Of a stretch of DNA of 48,807 bases, positions 33,781 to 42,619 are shown piece by piece. This DNA comes from Actinomycetes bacterium (GTDB lineage Bacteria > Actinomycetota > Actinomycetes > Actinomycetales > Dermatophilaceae): NCBI GenBank assembly GCA_021783215.1, contig JAJXUB010000005.1, positions 1 to 48,807 of the forward strand, written 5' to 3'. Below the pieces are notes generated by a model. The model was given only the letters and a program-made list of their open reading frames with translations. It was not told the DNA's origin and did no database searches. The translations under genes were made by a program, and so were the position numbers. The first letter of the stretch is position 1. Each line of letters opens with the position of its first letter.

Positions 33781-34569
33781 GTGTTCTACTTCCTGCTCAA
33801 GCGGCTCTTCCTCGGCCCGATCCTCACCGTCCTCTTCCGTCCGTGGACCGAGGGCGTGGAGAACGTGCCGGAGCACGGCGCGGCGATCTTCGCCAGCAAC
33901 CACCTGTCCTTCTCCGACTCGATCTTCCTGCCGCTCGTCGTGCCGCGCCGGGTGACGTTCCTCGCCAAGGCCGACTACTTCAACACGCCCGGCTTCAAGG
34001 GACGGCTCAAGGCGGCGTTCTTCACCGGAGTCGGACAGCTGCCCATCGAACGCACCGGTGGTCGGGCCAGCGAGGCGGCCCTGAAGCAGGCGCTGACGAT
34101 CCTCCGCAAGGGCGAGCTCCTCGGCATCTACCCCGAGGGCACCCGCAGCCCCGACGGGCGCCTCTACCGTGGCCGGACCGGGATCGCCCGGATGGCGCTC
34201 GAGGGCAAGGTCCCCGTCATCCCCGTCGCCATGATCGGCACCGACCGGGCACAGCCGACGGGAAAGATCATCCCCAAGGTCATGCGCATCGGGATCCGGT
34301 TCGGCAAGCCGCTCGACTTCTCCCGTTACGAGGGGATGGAGGACGACCGGTTCATCCTCCGCGCGATCACCGACGAGATCATGTACGCCCTCATGGAGCT
34401 GTCCGGCCAGGAGTACGTCGACATGTATGCCACGTCCATGAAGGACCGGCTCCTGAAGGCGGCGCGGATCAAGGCCCGGGAGGTGGAGCACCGGGCGCAG
34501 CCTGGCGCCGCGGCACCCGAGCTCGAGCGGGAGCTCGGCACCGACGACGACGAGCGTCGCGCCAGCTGA
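33781..34569 (+). CDS. 1-acyl-sn-glycerol-3-phosphate acyltransferase (PlsC family)
   Basis: This 262-aa membrane-associated acyltransferase transfers a fatty acyl group to lysophosphatidate. It starts VFYFLLKRLFLGPI, an amphipathic or membrane segment. The four acyltransferase motifs are SNHLSFSD (HX4D, His41, Asp46), an FTGVGQLPIERTG region, YPEGTRSPDG and IPVAMIGTDR. The C-terminal 40 residues are charged. It corresponds to Rv2182c. The GTG at 33781 is preferred over 33775 by ribosome-site spacing and family start. Confidence 0.92.
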   Translation: MFYFLLKRLFLGPILTVLFRPWTEGVENVPEHGAAIFASNHLSFSDSIFLPLVVPRRVTFLAKADYFNTPGFKGRLKAAFFTGVGQLPIERTGGRASEAALKQALTILRKGELLGIYPEGTRSPDGRLYRGRTGIARMALEGKVPVIPVAMIGTDRAQPTGKIIPKVMRIGIRFGKPLDFSRYEGMEDDRFILRAITDEIMYALMELSGQEYVDMYATSMKDRLLKAARIKAREVEHRAQPGAAAPELERELGTDDDERRAS

Positions 34570-34740
34570 TCCCCGGGCTGCGGAAGGCTCACCCGGCGCC
34601 CGCCGCCTTGCCCCCCGAGACCTGCCACGCACGAGCGACGGGGTCGCGACGCCGCATCCGTCACGGGGCTGGAGCGGTGGCCCGGTTCCGGCATACGGCC
34701 GGGACGTTCGCGGGCTGAGACGCACACCTATCCTTGTCCG
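34570..34740. other. 171-base intergenic region before aroG
   Basis: It holds one exact copy of the GGCATACG repeat (34690-34697) and TATCCT (34729-34734), a -10 box ending 7 bases before the aroG GTG at 34741. No open frame, T-box, tryptophan or phenylalanine leader, or clear terminator was recognised. Confidence 0.5.
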
Positions 34741-36087
34741 GTGAGCCAGACCCCGGAACAGCGCCTCGCGAGCCTGCGCGCCGGCACCGACCGTGCCGTC
34801 ACGCAGCAGCCGGAGTGGCCCGACGCGGCCGCCCTGGGGGAGGTCGTCGCGACGCTGGAGGCCTATCCGCCGCTCGTCTTCGCCGGCGAGTGCGACGTCC
34901 TGACGGACCGTGTGGCCGCCGCCGCCCGGGGGGACGCGTTCATCCTTCAGGGCGGCGACTGCGCGGAGACGTTCGCCAACGCGACGGCGAACAACATCCG
35001 CGACCGGATCAAGACGATCCTCCAGATGGCCGCCGTCCTGACCTACGGTGCCTCCGTCCCGGTCGTCAAGATCGGGCGGATGGCCGGCCAGTACGCCAAG
35101 CCGCGCTCGAGCTCGACGGAGACCCGCGACGGGGTCACCCTCCCGGCCTACCGCGGGGACATGGTCAACGACTTCGCGTTCACACCGGAAGCCCGCCGGC
35201 CGGACCCCCACCGGCTCGTCGACGGCTACCACGCGAGCGCGGCGACACTCAACCTCGTCAGGGCGTTCACGACCGGTGGTTTCGCCGACCTGCGCTACGT
35301 CCACGACTGGAACAAGGGCTTCGTCGCCAACGCGGCCAACGCGGCCTACGAGCGTCTCGCCCACGACATTGACAAGGCCATGCGCTTCATGGCCGCCTGC
35401 GGCGCCGACTTCGAGGCGATGCGGACGACGGAGTTCTTCTCCGCCCACGAGGCGCTCCTGCTCGACTACGAGCGGCCCATGACGCGGGTCGACTCCCGGA
35501 CGGGGGCGCTCTACGACACCTCCGGCCACTTCGTGTGGGTCGGGGAGAGGACGCGGGACGTCGACGGCGCCCACATCGACTTCATCAGCAAGGTCCGCAA
35601 CCCGGTCGGTGTCAAGGTCTCGGCGAAGACGAGCGCCGACGAGCTTCTCCGGATCATCGACCTCGTCGACCCGGAACGGCGTCCGGGGCGCCTCAGCTTC
35701 ATCACGCGGATGGGCGCGGGCGTCGTGCGCGACGCCCTGCCTCCACTCGTCGAGAAGGTCCGTGCCTCGGGTGCACCCGTCGCGTGGATCTGTGACCCCA
35801 TGCACGGCAACACGTTCGAGAGCGCCTCGGCACACAAGACCCGTGACTTCGACGACGTCGTCGAGGAGGTCCACGGCTTCTTCGACGTCCATCGGGACCT
35901 CGGCACCGTCCCCGGTGGTCTTCACATCGAGCTGACCGGCAACGACGTCACCGAGTGCCTCGGCGGGACGGCGAAGATCCTCGACGCCGACCTGAACCGT
36001 CGCTACGAGAGCGTCTGCGACCCGCGGCTCAACCACCAGCAGAGTCTCGAGCTCGCCTTCCTCGTCGCCGAGATGCTCGAGCGATGA
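34741..36087 (+). CDS. aroG: 3-deoxy-7-phosphoheptulonate synthase, class II
   Basis: This 448-aa type II (plant-like) DAHP synthase catalyses the first step of the shikimate pathway, joining phosphoenolpyruvate and erythrose 4-phosphate. Landmarks are the metal Cys in [77 protein letters not shown] and [15 protein letters not shown]. The length is slightly below that of mycobacterial AroG (Rv2178c). Feedback sites cannot be judged by eye. The GTG start follows TATCCT by 7 bases, so it is probably leaderless. The aldolase-like gene overlaps its stop. Confidence 0.96.
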   Translation: MSQTPEQRLASLRAGTDRAVTQQPEWPDAAALGEVVATLEAYPPLVFAGECDVLTDRVAAAARGDAFILQGGDCAETFANATANNIRDRIKTILQMAAVLTYGASVPVVKIGRMAGQYAKPRSSSTETRDGVTLPAYRGDMVNDFAFTPEARRPDPHRLVDGYHASAATLNLVRAFTTGGFADLRYVHDWNKGFVANAANAAYERLAHDIDKAMRFMAACGADFEAMRTTEFFSAHEALLLDYERPMTRVDSRTGALYDTSGHFVWVGERTRDVDGAHIDFISKVRNPVGVKVSAKTSADELLRIIDLVDPERRPGRLSFITRMGAGVVRDALPPLVEKVRASGAPVAWICDPMHGNTFESASAHKTRDFDDVVEEVHGFFDVHRDLGTVPGGLHIELTGNDVTECLGGTAKILDADLNRRYESVCDPRLNHQQSLELAFLVAEMLER

Positions 36088-37133
36088 CGGAGACCGTCGC
36101 CGACCTCCTCTCGGACACCGTCACCCGTCCCACGCCGCAGATGCGCGCCGCGATGGCGCAGGCGCCGGTCGGGGACGACGTCTTCGGGGAGGACCCGACC
36201 GTCAACGCCCTCGAGGCGCGGGTGGCCGGCCTCCTCGGGCACGAGGCCGGCCTCTTCACGCCCAGCGGCTCGATGGCCAACCAGCTCGGCGTCCGCCTCC
36301 ATGTCAGACCGGGGGAGGAGCTCGTCGGGGACTCCCTCGCCCACGTCCTGCGGGCCGAGCTCGGTGCCGCCGCGGCGTTCTCCGGCATCACGTCCCGGAC
36401 GTGGGTCTCCGACGGGGGTCTTCTCGACGCGGACCAGCCCCTGTCGCTCATGATCACCGACGGGGGCGTCTACCAGGTCCGCACGGCCCTGGTCGTCGTC
36501 GAGAACACCCACAACTTCGGGGGCGGCACGATCCAGCCGCTGGCGGAGATCGAGCGCCTCCGCGCAGGCACCCGCCCCGTCGGCGTCCGGATGCATCTCG
36601 ACGGGGCCCGCCTGTGGAACGCACACGTCGCGACGGGGGTGCCGCTCTCGGCATACGGGGCATGCTTCGACACCGTGTCCGTATGCCTGTCCAAGGGCCT
36701 TGGTGCCCCCGTCGGGTCGGTGCTCGTCGGGTCGCGGGCCCTCATCGACGAGGCGCGGGTCTGGCGGAAGCGCTACGGCGGCGGGATGCGCCAGGTCGGG
36801 ATCCTCGCGGCCGCCGGGCACTACGCGCTCGAGCACAACATCGACCGGCTCGCCGAGGACCACGCCCGGGCGCACCGGATGGCGTCGGCGTGCGCCGAGG
36901 TCCTGCCCGGCAGCGTCGACCCGGAGCGGGTGAGGACCAACATCCTCGTCCTCGACGTCACGGGTGCCGGGTGGACCGGCCCCGACTTTGCCACGGCGGC
37001 GACCGCGCTCGGCGTGCGGATGTACCCGACGGGCCGGGCGTCGGTCCGCATGGTCTGGCACCTCGACGTCGACGACGCCGGCACGGACGCCGCGATCGAG
37101 GTCGTCACCGGTCTGCTGCGCCGCGGCCGCTGA
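36084..37133 (+). CDS. low-specificity L-threonine aldolase-like PLP enzyme
   Basis: This 349-aa fold-type I PLP enzyme of the beta-eliminating lyase family splits threonine or allo-threonine to glycine and acetaldehyde. Motifs are [65 protein letters not shown] and the PLP Lys in [12 protein letters not shown] (about Lys204). The ATG overlaps the aroG stop (ATGA), so it is coupled to DAHP synthase, an unusual pairing. Two copies of the octamer repeat lie inside it 30 bases apart in opposite orientation. It is convergent with the exporter gene. Confidence 0.92.
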   Translation: MTETVADLLSDTVTRPTPQMRAAMAQAPVGDDVFGEDPTVNALEARVAGLLGHEAGLFTPSGSMANQLGVRLHVRPGEELVGDSLAHVLRAELGAAAAFSGITSRTWVSDGGLLDADQPLSLMITDGGVYQVRTALVVVENTHNFGGGTIQPLAEIERLRAGTRPVGVRMHLDGARLWNAHVATGVPLSAYGACFDTVSVCLSKGLGAPVGSVLVGSRALIDEARVWRKRYGGGMRQVGILAAAGHYALEHNIDRLAEDHARAHRMASACAEVLPGSVDPERVRTNILVLDVTGAGWTGPDFATAATALGVRMYPTGRASVRMVWHLDVDDAGTDAAIEVVTGLLRRGR

Positions 37134-37144
37134 CGCACGAGCCC

Positions 37145-38062
37145 TCAGACCTCGTGGTGGAGGGCCTCCGCCGGCGGGTCGATGTCGGCCGGGACGTCGG
37201 GGGCACGCCGGCCATGGAGCTCGACGACGTACATCGCCGTGAGGACGAGGAGGCCGCCGAGGACCATCCGGCCGGTCAGGCTCTCCCCGCCGAACAGGAC
37301 GGCGAAGAACGCCGCCCACACCGGCTCCAGCGTCATGACGATCGCCGCCCGCGTCGCGGTCAGGTGCGCCTGCCCCCAGGTCTGGGCCCAGAGGGCGAGG
37401 ACGCCTGCCGCCAGGGCCATGTAGAGCATCGACCCCCACTGGCCGGGCGTCCTCGGCAGGACGATGCCGCCGGGCAGCGCACTGACCAGACACATCAGCC
37501 CGATGACGCCGGCCTGTACCGTCGAGAGACCGACGGCGTTGACCGGTGTGGACCAGCGGCCCAGCCCGATGATGTGGAGCGCGTAGATCGCCGCCGCGAC
37601 GAGGGTCAGGGTCTCGCCGACACCGATGGAGAACCCGCGCAGTGAAAGGACGGCGAGCCCGACCGTGGCCAGGCCCACGGCGACCCACGTCCGTCCGCCG
37701 AGGCGGTCGCGCAGGAGGACGGCTCCGAAGATCGGGGTGAGGACGACGTACGTCCCCGTGACGAAGCCGGACACCGAGGCGCTCGTATGCTGCAGCCCCG
37801 TCGTCTGGAGGATCTGCGCCGAGCCGTAGAGAAGGCCGAGGACGAGCCCGATCCGCAGCTCGCGCCGCCCCAGGGCGAGGCTCTGGTGCCGGAAGGCGAC
37901 GCCCATGACGACGGCGGCGATGACGAACCGTACGGCGAGGAAGTCCGTCGGGGGGATGGTTCGGACGAGGCCGCGGATGAGGAAGAACGTCGAGCCCCAC
38001 ACGGCGGTGACGCCGACGAGCAGGAGCGTCGCGAGGCGCTCGCCCCGATGGCTGGGTGGCAT
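37145..38062 (-). CDS. DMT-superfamily (EamA) transporter
   Basis: This 305-aa transporter has ten predicted helices in two EamA repeats. The first opens with VGVTAVWGSTFFLIRG and includes AILQTTGLQHTSASVSGFVT. The second opens near ETLTLVAAAIYALHIIGLG and includes RAAIVMTLEPVWAAFFAVLF. Members export amino acids, drugs or metabolites; the substrate is unknown. It follows pknL after 14 bases on the same strand, so it may be co-transcribed. A copy of the GGCATACG repeat overlaps the start codon, and no ribosome site is seen. Confidence 0.9.
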   Translation of the reverse strand: MPPSHRGERLATLLLVGVTAVWGSTFFLIRGLVRTIPPTDFLAVRFVIAAVVMGVAFRHQSLALGRRELRIGLVLGLLYGSAQILQTTGLQHTSASVSGFVTGTYVVLTPIFGAVLLRDRLGGRTWVAVGLATVGLAVLSLRGFSIGVGETLTLVAAAIYALHIIGLGRWSTPVNAVGLSTVQAGVIGLMCLVSALPGGIVLPRTPGQWGSMLYMALAAGVLALWAQTWGQAHLTATRAAIVMTLEPVWAAFFAVLFGGESLTGRMVLGGLLVLTAMYVVELHGRRAPDVPADIDPPAEALHHEV

Positions 38063-38076
38063 ACGGTCTGAGCGGG

Positions 38077-39966
38077 TCAGACGACGGTCATCGTGACCGT
38101 CGAGCCCTTCGGGACCATCGCGCCCGGCGAGGGGTCCGTGGCGCGGACAGTCCCGAAGAAGTCACCGATCGGGTAGTCGGTCGTGACCGTGAATCCGAGC
38201 GCCTCGAGCTCGGCCTTGGCGACGGACTCCTGGAGCCGCCGGACGTCGGGCACCTGGACCAGCTCGGGCCCCTTCGACACGACGAGGGTGACGGTGTCGC
38301 CCCGGTGGAGCGTCGTCCCGCCGGGCGGGTTCTGCGAGATGACCGCGCCGTTGGCCACCGTCGAGCTGAACCTTCGGTCGCCGATGGTGACCGTGAGCCC
38401 GGCGGCCTGGAGCGCCGCGGTGGCGGCGTTGGCCGCTTTGCCCGTCCAGTCGCGCAGGGGGATCGGCTGGCGGCCCTTGCTGACGACGATCGAGACCGTG
38501 GCGCCGGGCTTGAGGGGGGTGCCGGCGCGAGGGTTGCTCGAGATGACGGCGCCGGCCGCTACCGTCTCGCTCCAGTCCTGGGTGACGGCGCCGACGCTGA
38601 GGTGCGCGTCGGCGATGGCCGCGGCGGCGGCCGCCTGGGGCTGTCCGACCACGGTTGGGACCGTGTGCCGTTCCGGCCCCTTCGAGACCTCGAGCGTGAC
38701 GGCCTGCCCCCTGCGGAGGCGGGTGCCGGCCGTCGGGTCACTGTCGACGACGGTGCCGGCGGGGACGGTCTCGCTGTAGACGTCCGTTCGCTGTCCGCTC
38801 AGGTGGGCGGCCTCGAGCGACGCCAGCGCCGCCGCCACGGGGCGGCCCGCGAGGGCTGGCACGGTCGTCGGCGACAGCGGCCCGACCCGGAAGGCCCACG
38901 TCGCGCCGCCGGCCAGAGCGGCGAGGAGCACGAGCACGAGCACCCACGGCCACAGTCGGTGACGGCGCCCGGCATACGGAGGCTGCGGCCCCGGCGTGAC
39001 GATCTCGGTGGTCCGGCCGACGGCCGGGACGGAGGTGACGGGCAGGGGAAGGGGTGCGGTCGTCTGCCGGGAGGGCCCGGGGGAGACCGGTTCGGGCCGT
39101 CCGTCGAGCTCGGCCGGGGTGAGCCCGCGCAGGGCCTCGCGGACGAGGCGGGCCAGGGCGGCGCCGTCGGCGGGCCGCCGGTCCGGGTCGCGGTCCGTCG
39201 CCCGGGTGACGACCTCGGCGACGGTGGCGGGGATCCCGGACGCGCGGTCGGACAGCCGCGGGACACCCCCGTGGACGTGCTGGTAGGCGACATGGATGGG
39301 GTTGTCGCCGACCATCGCCTTCGTCCCGGTCAGTGCCTCGAAGAGGATCAGTCCGGCGGCGTAGACGTCGGAGCGCGCGTCGGCGACGCCCCGCTCGACC
39401 TGCTCGGGGGAGAGGTAGGCCGCCGTCCCGAGGACCACCCCCGTCGCCGACGTCGCCGTTCGGGACGTGATCGTTCGGGCGAGGCCGAAGTCGGCGAGCT
39501 TGACGGCGCCGTCGTCACGGATGAGGACGTTCTCGGGTTTGACGTCGCGGTGGACGAACCCGGCGGAGTGGGCATATCCGAGGGCGTCGAGGACCGGGAG
39601 GAGGAGCTGTCCTGCGCGTCCGGGGGACAGGGGCCCCTCGGCGTCGAGGACGTCACGCAGGGTCCGCCCTGGGACGTACTCCATGGCCAGGAACTCCTGG
39701 CCCCCGTCCTCGAACTGGTCGTGGACGGCGACGATGTTCGGATGGGCCAGGCGGGCCGCGGAGCGAGCCTCTCGCCGGAACCGGGAGACGAACTGCGGGT
39801 CGGCAGCGAGGTGGGCATGGAGGACCTTGAGGGCGACCTCACGGTCGAGGCGCGTGTCGAGCGCGAGGTAGACCGTTGCCATCCCCCCGTCGGCGAGGCG
39901 CTCGAGCGGGCGGTAGCGGCGGTCGACCTCGCTGCCGATGAGCGGGTCCTGCGCCACGGACGTCAC
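38077..39966 (-). CDS. pknL: Ser/Thr protein kinase with four PASTA domains (PknL-type)
   Basis: This 629-aa transmembrane kinase senses cell-wall fragments through extracellular PASTA repeats. The kinase domain (about 18-275) has the Gly loop LADGGMATVYLA, Lys47 (VALKVL), HRDVKPEN (catalytic Asp141) and DFGLA. A juxtamembrane Pro/Thr-rich linker leads to one helix at about 339-359. Four PASTA repeats fill residues 365-629, each with a form of VPxxxG and SKGP. The second of two tandem GTGs (39966) is chosen because TAGAAT ends 7 bases before it. In mycobacteria PknL is the kinase next to and acting on Rv2175c, and both neighbours are present here. Confidence 0.94.
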   Translation of the reverse strand: MTSVAQDPLIGSEVDRRYRPLERLADGGMATVYLALDTRLDREVALKVLHAHLAADPQFVSRFRREARSAARLAHPNIVAVHDQFEDGGQEFLAMEYVPGRTLRDVLDAEGPLSPGRAGQLLLPVLDALGYAHSAGFVHRDVKPENVLIRDDGAVKLADFGLARTITSRTATSATGVVLGTAAYLSPEQVERGVADARSDVYAAGLILFEALTGTKAMVGDNPIHVAYQHVHGGVPRLSDRASGIPATVAEVVTRATDRDPDRRPADGAALARLVREALRGLTPAELDGRPEPVSPGPSRQTTAPLPLPVTSVPAVGRTTEIVTPGPQPPYAGRRHRLWPWVLVLVLLAALAGGATWAFRVGPLSPTTVPALAGRPVAAALASLEAAHLSGQRTDVYSETVPAGTVVDSDPTAGTRLRRGQAVTLEVSKGPERHTVPTVVGQPQAAAAAAIADAHLSVGAVTQDWSETVAAGAVISSNPRAGTPLKPGATVSIVVSKGRQPIPLRDWTGKAANAATAALQAAGLTVTIGDRRFSSTVANGAVISQNPPGGTTLHRGDTVTLVVSKGPELVQVPDVRRLQESVAKAELEALGFTVTTDYPIGDFFGTVRATDPSPGAMVPKGSTVTMTVV

Positions 39967-39972
39967 CACGGG

Positions 39973-40167
39973 ATTCTAGGCCGCTGACGAGGGCCGCCCC
40001 CGCAGGCACGGCGGCCGGACGGCCGGGGTCGGGGGACCCGGAACGACGTGGCGGGCATCGGCGCGACCTCCGTTCGGGCGCTCGGCCGGTGGTACGGATG
40101 AGACCACTGTGACAGAAGTTACCGGAGAAACCCCGTCCGCGTCGGGAGCGTCGACGTGTGGCACGCT
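39973..40167. promoter_or_regulatory. divergent promoter region pknL / Rv2175c-like gene
   Basis: On -, TAGAAT (39978 to 39973) ends 7 bases before the GTG at 39966. On +, CACGCT (40162-40167) ends 7 bases before the GTG at 40174. Between them, 40108-40123 holds GTGAC and GTTAC four bases apart, like a direct-repeat operator (MtrA- or CRP-like, weak match). The rest of this roughly 200-base gap is G+C-rich and shows no gene. Confidence 0.45.
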
Positions 40168-40173
40168 GCTCCC

Positions 40174-40548
40174 GTGACCGCTGCCGCCAACCCTGACCTC
40201 GAGGCACTCGTCGAGTCGTGGAGCACCGTGCCGGATCTCGCCGAGCGGGCCGGCGTGCGGCTGTCGGACGTCCGCGGCTGGATCGAGGACCGGCTCGTCC
40301 TTGCTGCGCGGGTCGGCGCGCGCCACGTGGTCGCCGTGCCGAGCGCCTTCGTCGACGAGCGGGGGCCGCTCGCGGTGCTCCGAGGGACCTTCACGGTCCT
40401 CGCCGACGGCGGCCTGTCCGATGAGGAGATCCTTACGTGGCTCTTCACCCGCGACGAGACCCTTCCCGTCCCCGGTACCCCGATGGACAACCTCCTCGCC
40501 GGCCACAAGACGGAGATCCGTCGCCGGGCGATGGAGCTTGCGATCTGA
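40174..40548 (+). CDS. Rv2175c-family winged-helix DNA-binding protein
   Basis: This 124-aa protein (VTAAANPDLEALVESWSTVP start) has an N-terminal winged helix: PDLAERAGVRLSDVRGWIEDR is the recognition region and LVLAARVGARHVVAVPSAFV the wing. A C-terminal helical domain (LSDEEILTWLFTRDETLP, GHKTEIRRRAMELAI) follows. It matches Rv2175c, the DNA-binding substrate of PknL, which is thought to be released from DNA on phosphorylation. The N-terminal Thr2 and other Thr/Ser are possible targets. It is divergent from pknL and convergent with the prenyl synthase gene. Confidence 0.88.
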   Translation: MTAAANPDLEALVESWSTVPDLAERAGVRLSDVRGWIEDRLVLAARVGARHVVAVPSAFVDERGPLAVLRGTFTVLADGGLSDEEILTWLFTRDETLPVPGTPMDNLLAGHKTEIRRRAMELAI

Positions 40549-40556
40549 CGGTCGGG

Positions 40557-41639
40557 TCAGAAGGAGCGCGTCGTCGCCGTGTCGACGAGCTCGTCCAGGG
40601 CACGGGCCGCCTCGGGCGTGAGCCCGGTGGCCGCGTGGAGCGACGTCCGGGCCGACTCGGCGAGGTCGGTGATCTCGGCCTCGACCCGGTCGACGGCGCC
40701 GGTGCGCTTCATGAGCCCGCGCAGCTGCCCGACCTCCTCCTCGGTGAGGTCCGGCCGCCCGATGAGGTCCATGACGTGCTCCGCCTCGGGTCGCCCGAGC
40801 GCGGTCAGCGTATGCGCGACAAGGACGGTCCGCTTGCGCTCCCGGAGGTCGTCACCGGCGGGCTTGCCCGTCACCTCGGGGTCGCCGAAGACGCCGAGGA
40901 TGTCGTCGCGCAGCTGGAACGCCTGACCGAGGTCGAAGCCGTAGGCCGACAGCGGGCCGAGTGCGGCGGGGCCGAGGCCTCCGGCGGAGGCGCCGATGAG
41001 CAGGGGATGCTCGACGGTGTACTTCGCGCTCTTGTAGGCGATGACGAGCCGGGCCCGGTCCGCACGCTCCTCCGGCCGCAGCGCCCCCCACGGCCGGTGG
41101 GACTCGACGACGTCGAGGAACTGGCCCGCCATGAGCTGGGTGCGCATCCGGTCGAAGGTCGGCCGGCCGCGGGTCAGGTCCTCGGCGGGGAGCCCGCACG
41201 TCGCATACGTCTCCTCCGTCCAGTTCAGGCAGAGGTTCCCGGCGAGGATCGCCCCGGCGAGCCCGAAGCGGTCGGCGTCGCCGTCCCACGCCCGGTCCTC
41301 GTGGCGGCGGGCCAGCGTCCGGTGGGCGGCGGGCTGTCCTCGCCGGGTGTCGCTGTCGTCCATGACGTCGTCGTGGATGAGGGCAGCGGCCTGGAACAGC
41401 TCCATCGCGCTCGCACACCGGACGAGGGCGTCGGAGTCGGGTCGTCCGGCGGCGCGGTAGCCCCAGTAGAGGAAGGCGGCGCGGAGCCGCTTCCCGCCGC
41501 GAAGAAGGGTGGCGACCGCCGTGACGAGGTCGTCGACGTCCGGGCCGAGCTCGGCGAGCACGTCGCGCTGGTGGGCCAGGTGTACGTCGAGGGCCGTCTG
41601 CACGCGCCCGCGCAGGTCGTCGGCGTGGAGGGGACCCAT
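40557..41639 (-). CDS. polyprenyl (geranylgeranyl-type) diphosphate synthase
   Basis: This 360-aa all-helical trans-prenyltransferase has the first Asp-rich motif HDDVMDDSDTRRG (about 89-101), GGKRLRAAFLYWG and the second Asp motif FQLRDDILGVFGD (about 240). The bulky or small residue before the first motif, which sets chain length, is in LFQAAALIHDD (Ala rather than aromatic), fitting C20 or longer products. It corresponds to mycobacterial idsA2 (Rv2173). Products would feed menaquinone or polyprenol synthesis. The ATG at 41639 follows TAGGCT by 7 bases. Confidence 0.92.
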   Translation of the reverse strand: MGPLHADDLRGRVQTALDVHLAHQRDVLAELGPDVDDLVTAVATLLRGGKRLRAAFLYWGYRAAGRPDSDALVRCASAMELFQAAALIHDDVMDDSDTRRGQPAAHRTLARRHEDRAWDGDADRFGLAGAILAGNLCLNWTEETYATCGLPAEDLTRGRPTFDRMRTQLMAGQFLDVVESHRPWGALRPEERADRARLVIAYKSAKYTVEHPLLIGASAGGLGPAALGPLSAYGFDLGQAFQLRDDILGVFGDPEVTGKPAGDDLRERKRTVLVAHTLTALGRPEAEHVMDLIGRPDLTEEEVGQLRGLMKRTGAVDRVEAEITDLAESARTSLHAATGLTPEAARALDELVDTATTRSF

Positions 41640-41645
41640 ACGGCG

Positions 41646-41694
41646 AGCCTACGTGCGGACGGGGGGACGGAGCATACGGGGGCTGCACTACCCT
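41646..41694. promoter_or_regulatory. divergent leaderless promoters (prenyl synthase / metF)
   Basis: On -, TAGGCT (41651 to 41646) ends 7 bases before the ATG at 41639. On +, TACCCT (41689-41694) ends 8 bases before the metF ATG at 41702. The 62-base gap also holds one variant copy of the repeat (AGCATACG at 41671-41678). Confidence 0.5.
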
Positions 41695-41701
41695 TCGCGC
41701 C

Positions 41702-42619
41702 ATGCCGTCCCGTTTCGTCCGCCCCGAGCACGTCACGCGCTCCATCCCCGCGCGTCTCGCCGGCCCGGGCCCGGCGGTCAGCTTCGAGTTCTTCCCGCCG
41801 AAGGACGACGCGGCGGAGACGGCCCTCTGGGGAGCGGTCCGGCGCCTCGAGCGGGTTCGGCCGGCCTTCGTCTCGGTGACGTACGGCGCCGGTGGGTCGA
41901 CCCAGGAGCGGACCGTACGGGTCACCGAGCGCATCGCCCGCGAGACGACCCTGACGCCGATGGCCCACCTCACGTGCGTCGGCGCCTCACGCGCCCAGCT
42001 GCGCCGTGTCATCGGCTCGTATGCCGCCGCCGGCATCCGCAACATCCTCGCCCTCCGTGGTGACCCGCCGGGCGACCCCGGCGGCGAATGGGTCCCCCAC
42101 CCGGGCGGCCTCGACCACGCGATGGACCTCGTCGCCCTCATCCGCGAGCTCGGGGAGTTCACCATCGGCGTCGCGGCGTTTCCCGACGTGCACCCCGCGT
42201 CGCCGAGCCTCGAGCACGACGTCGACATCCTTGTCCGCAAGGCGGACGCCGGGGCGAGCTTCGCCATCAGCCAGATGGTCTTTGACGCCGACTCCTACCT
42301 GCGGCTGCGTGACCTCGTCGCGGCGCGGCGGGACCTGCCGATCACACCGGGCCTCATGCCGGTGACGAATGTCCGGCAGATCGAGCGGATGTCCCAGCTC
42401 ATGGGGACGCCGCTGCCGGAGCGCGTCGTCGGCCGCCTGCGGGCCGTCGCCGACGACCCGGCCGCCGTCCGCGCCGTCGGTGTCGAGATCGCGACCGAGC
42501 TCGGCCGGCGCATGCTCGACGAGGGCGCCCCGGGCCTGCACTTCATCACGATGAACCACTCGACGGCGACCCTCGAGGTGTCCGCCGCTCTCGGGCTCGG
42601 GTCGGCCGCGAAGACCTGA
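41702..42619 (+). CDS. metF: methylenetetrahydrofolate reductase
   Basis: This 305-aa FAD enzyme with a TIM-barrel fold reduces 5,10-methylene-THF to 5-methyl-THF for methionine synthesis. Motifs are FEFFPPKDD, SVTYGAGGSTQERT, NILALRGDPPGD and KADAGASFAISQMVFD (family QxFFD region), ending with HFITMNHSTATLEV. The length fits bacterial MetF. It matches the metF-like Rv2172c, which neighbours idsA2 in the conserved order. Together with gcvT in this window it touches the same one-carbon pool. It ends directly at the stop of the convergent DUF4126 gene, with no base between. Confidence 0.94.
   Translation: MPSRFVRPEHVTRSIPARLAGPGPAVSFEFFPPKDDAAETALWGAVRRLERVRPAFVSVTYGAGGSTQERTVRVTERIARETTLTPMAHLTCVGASRAQLRRVIGSYAAAGIRNILALRGDPPGDPGGEWVPHPGGLDHAMDLVALIRELGEFTIGVAAFPDVHPASPSLEHDVDILVRKADAGASFAISQMVFDADSYLRLRDLVAARRDLPITPGLMPVTNVRQIERMSQLMGTPLPERVVGRLRAVADDPAAVRAVGVEIATELGRRMLDEGAPGLHFITMNHSTATLEVSAALGLGSAAKT

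Noticed and set aside
34570-34740. Riboswitch, T-box or leader peptide before aroG
   Set aside because: No conserved helices or aromatic codon run were recognised, and the -10 box lies next to the start codon, leaving no leader.
40108-40123. CRP-type site TGTGA-N6-TTACC
   Set aside because: The right half matches the TCACA consensus poorly. It was kept only as an unspecified direct-repeat element.
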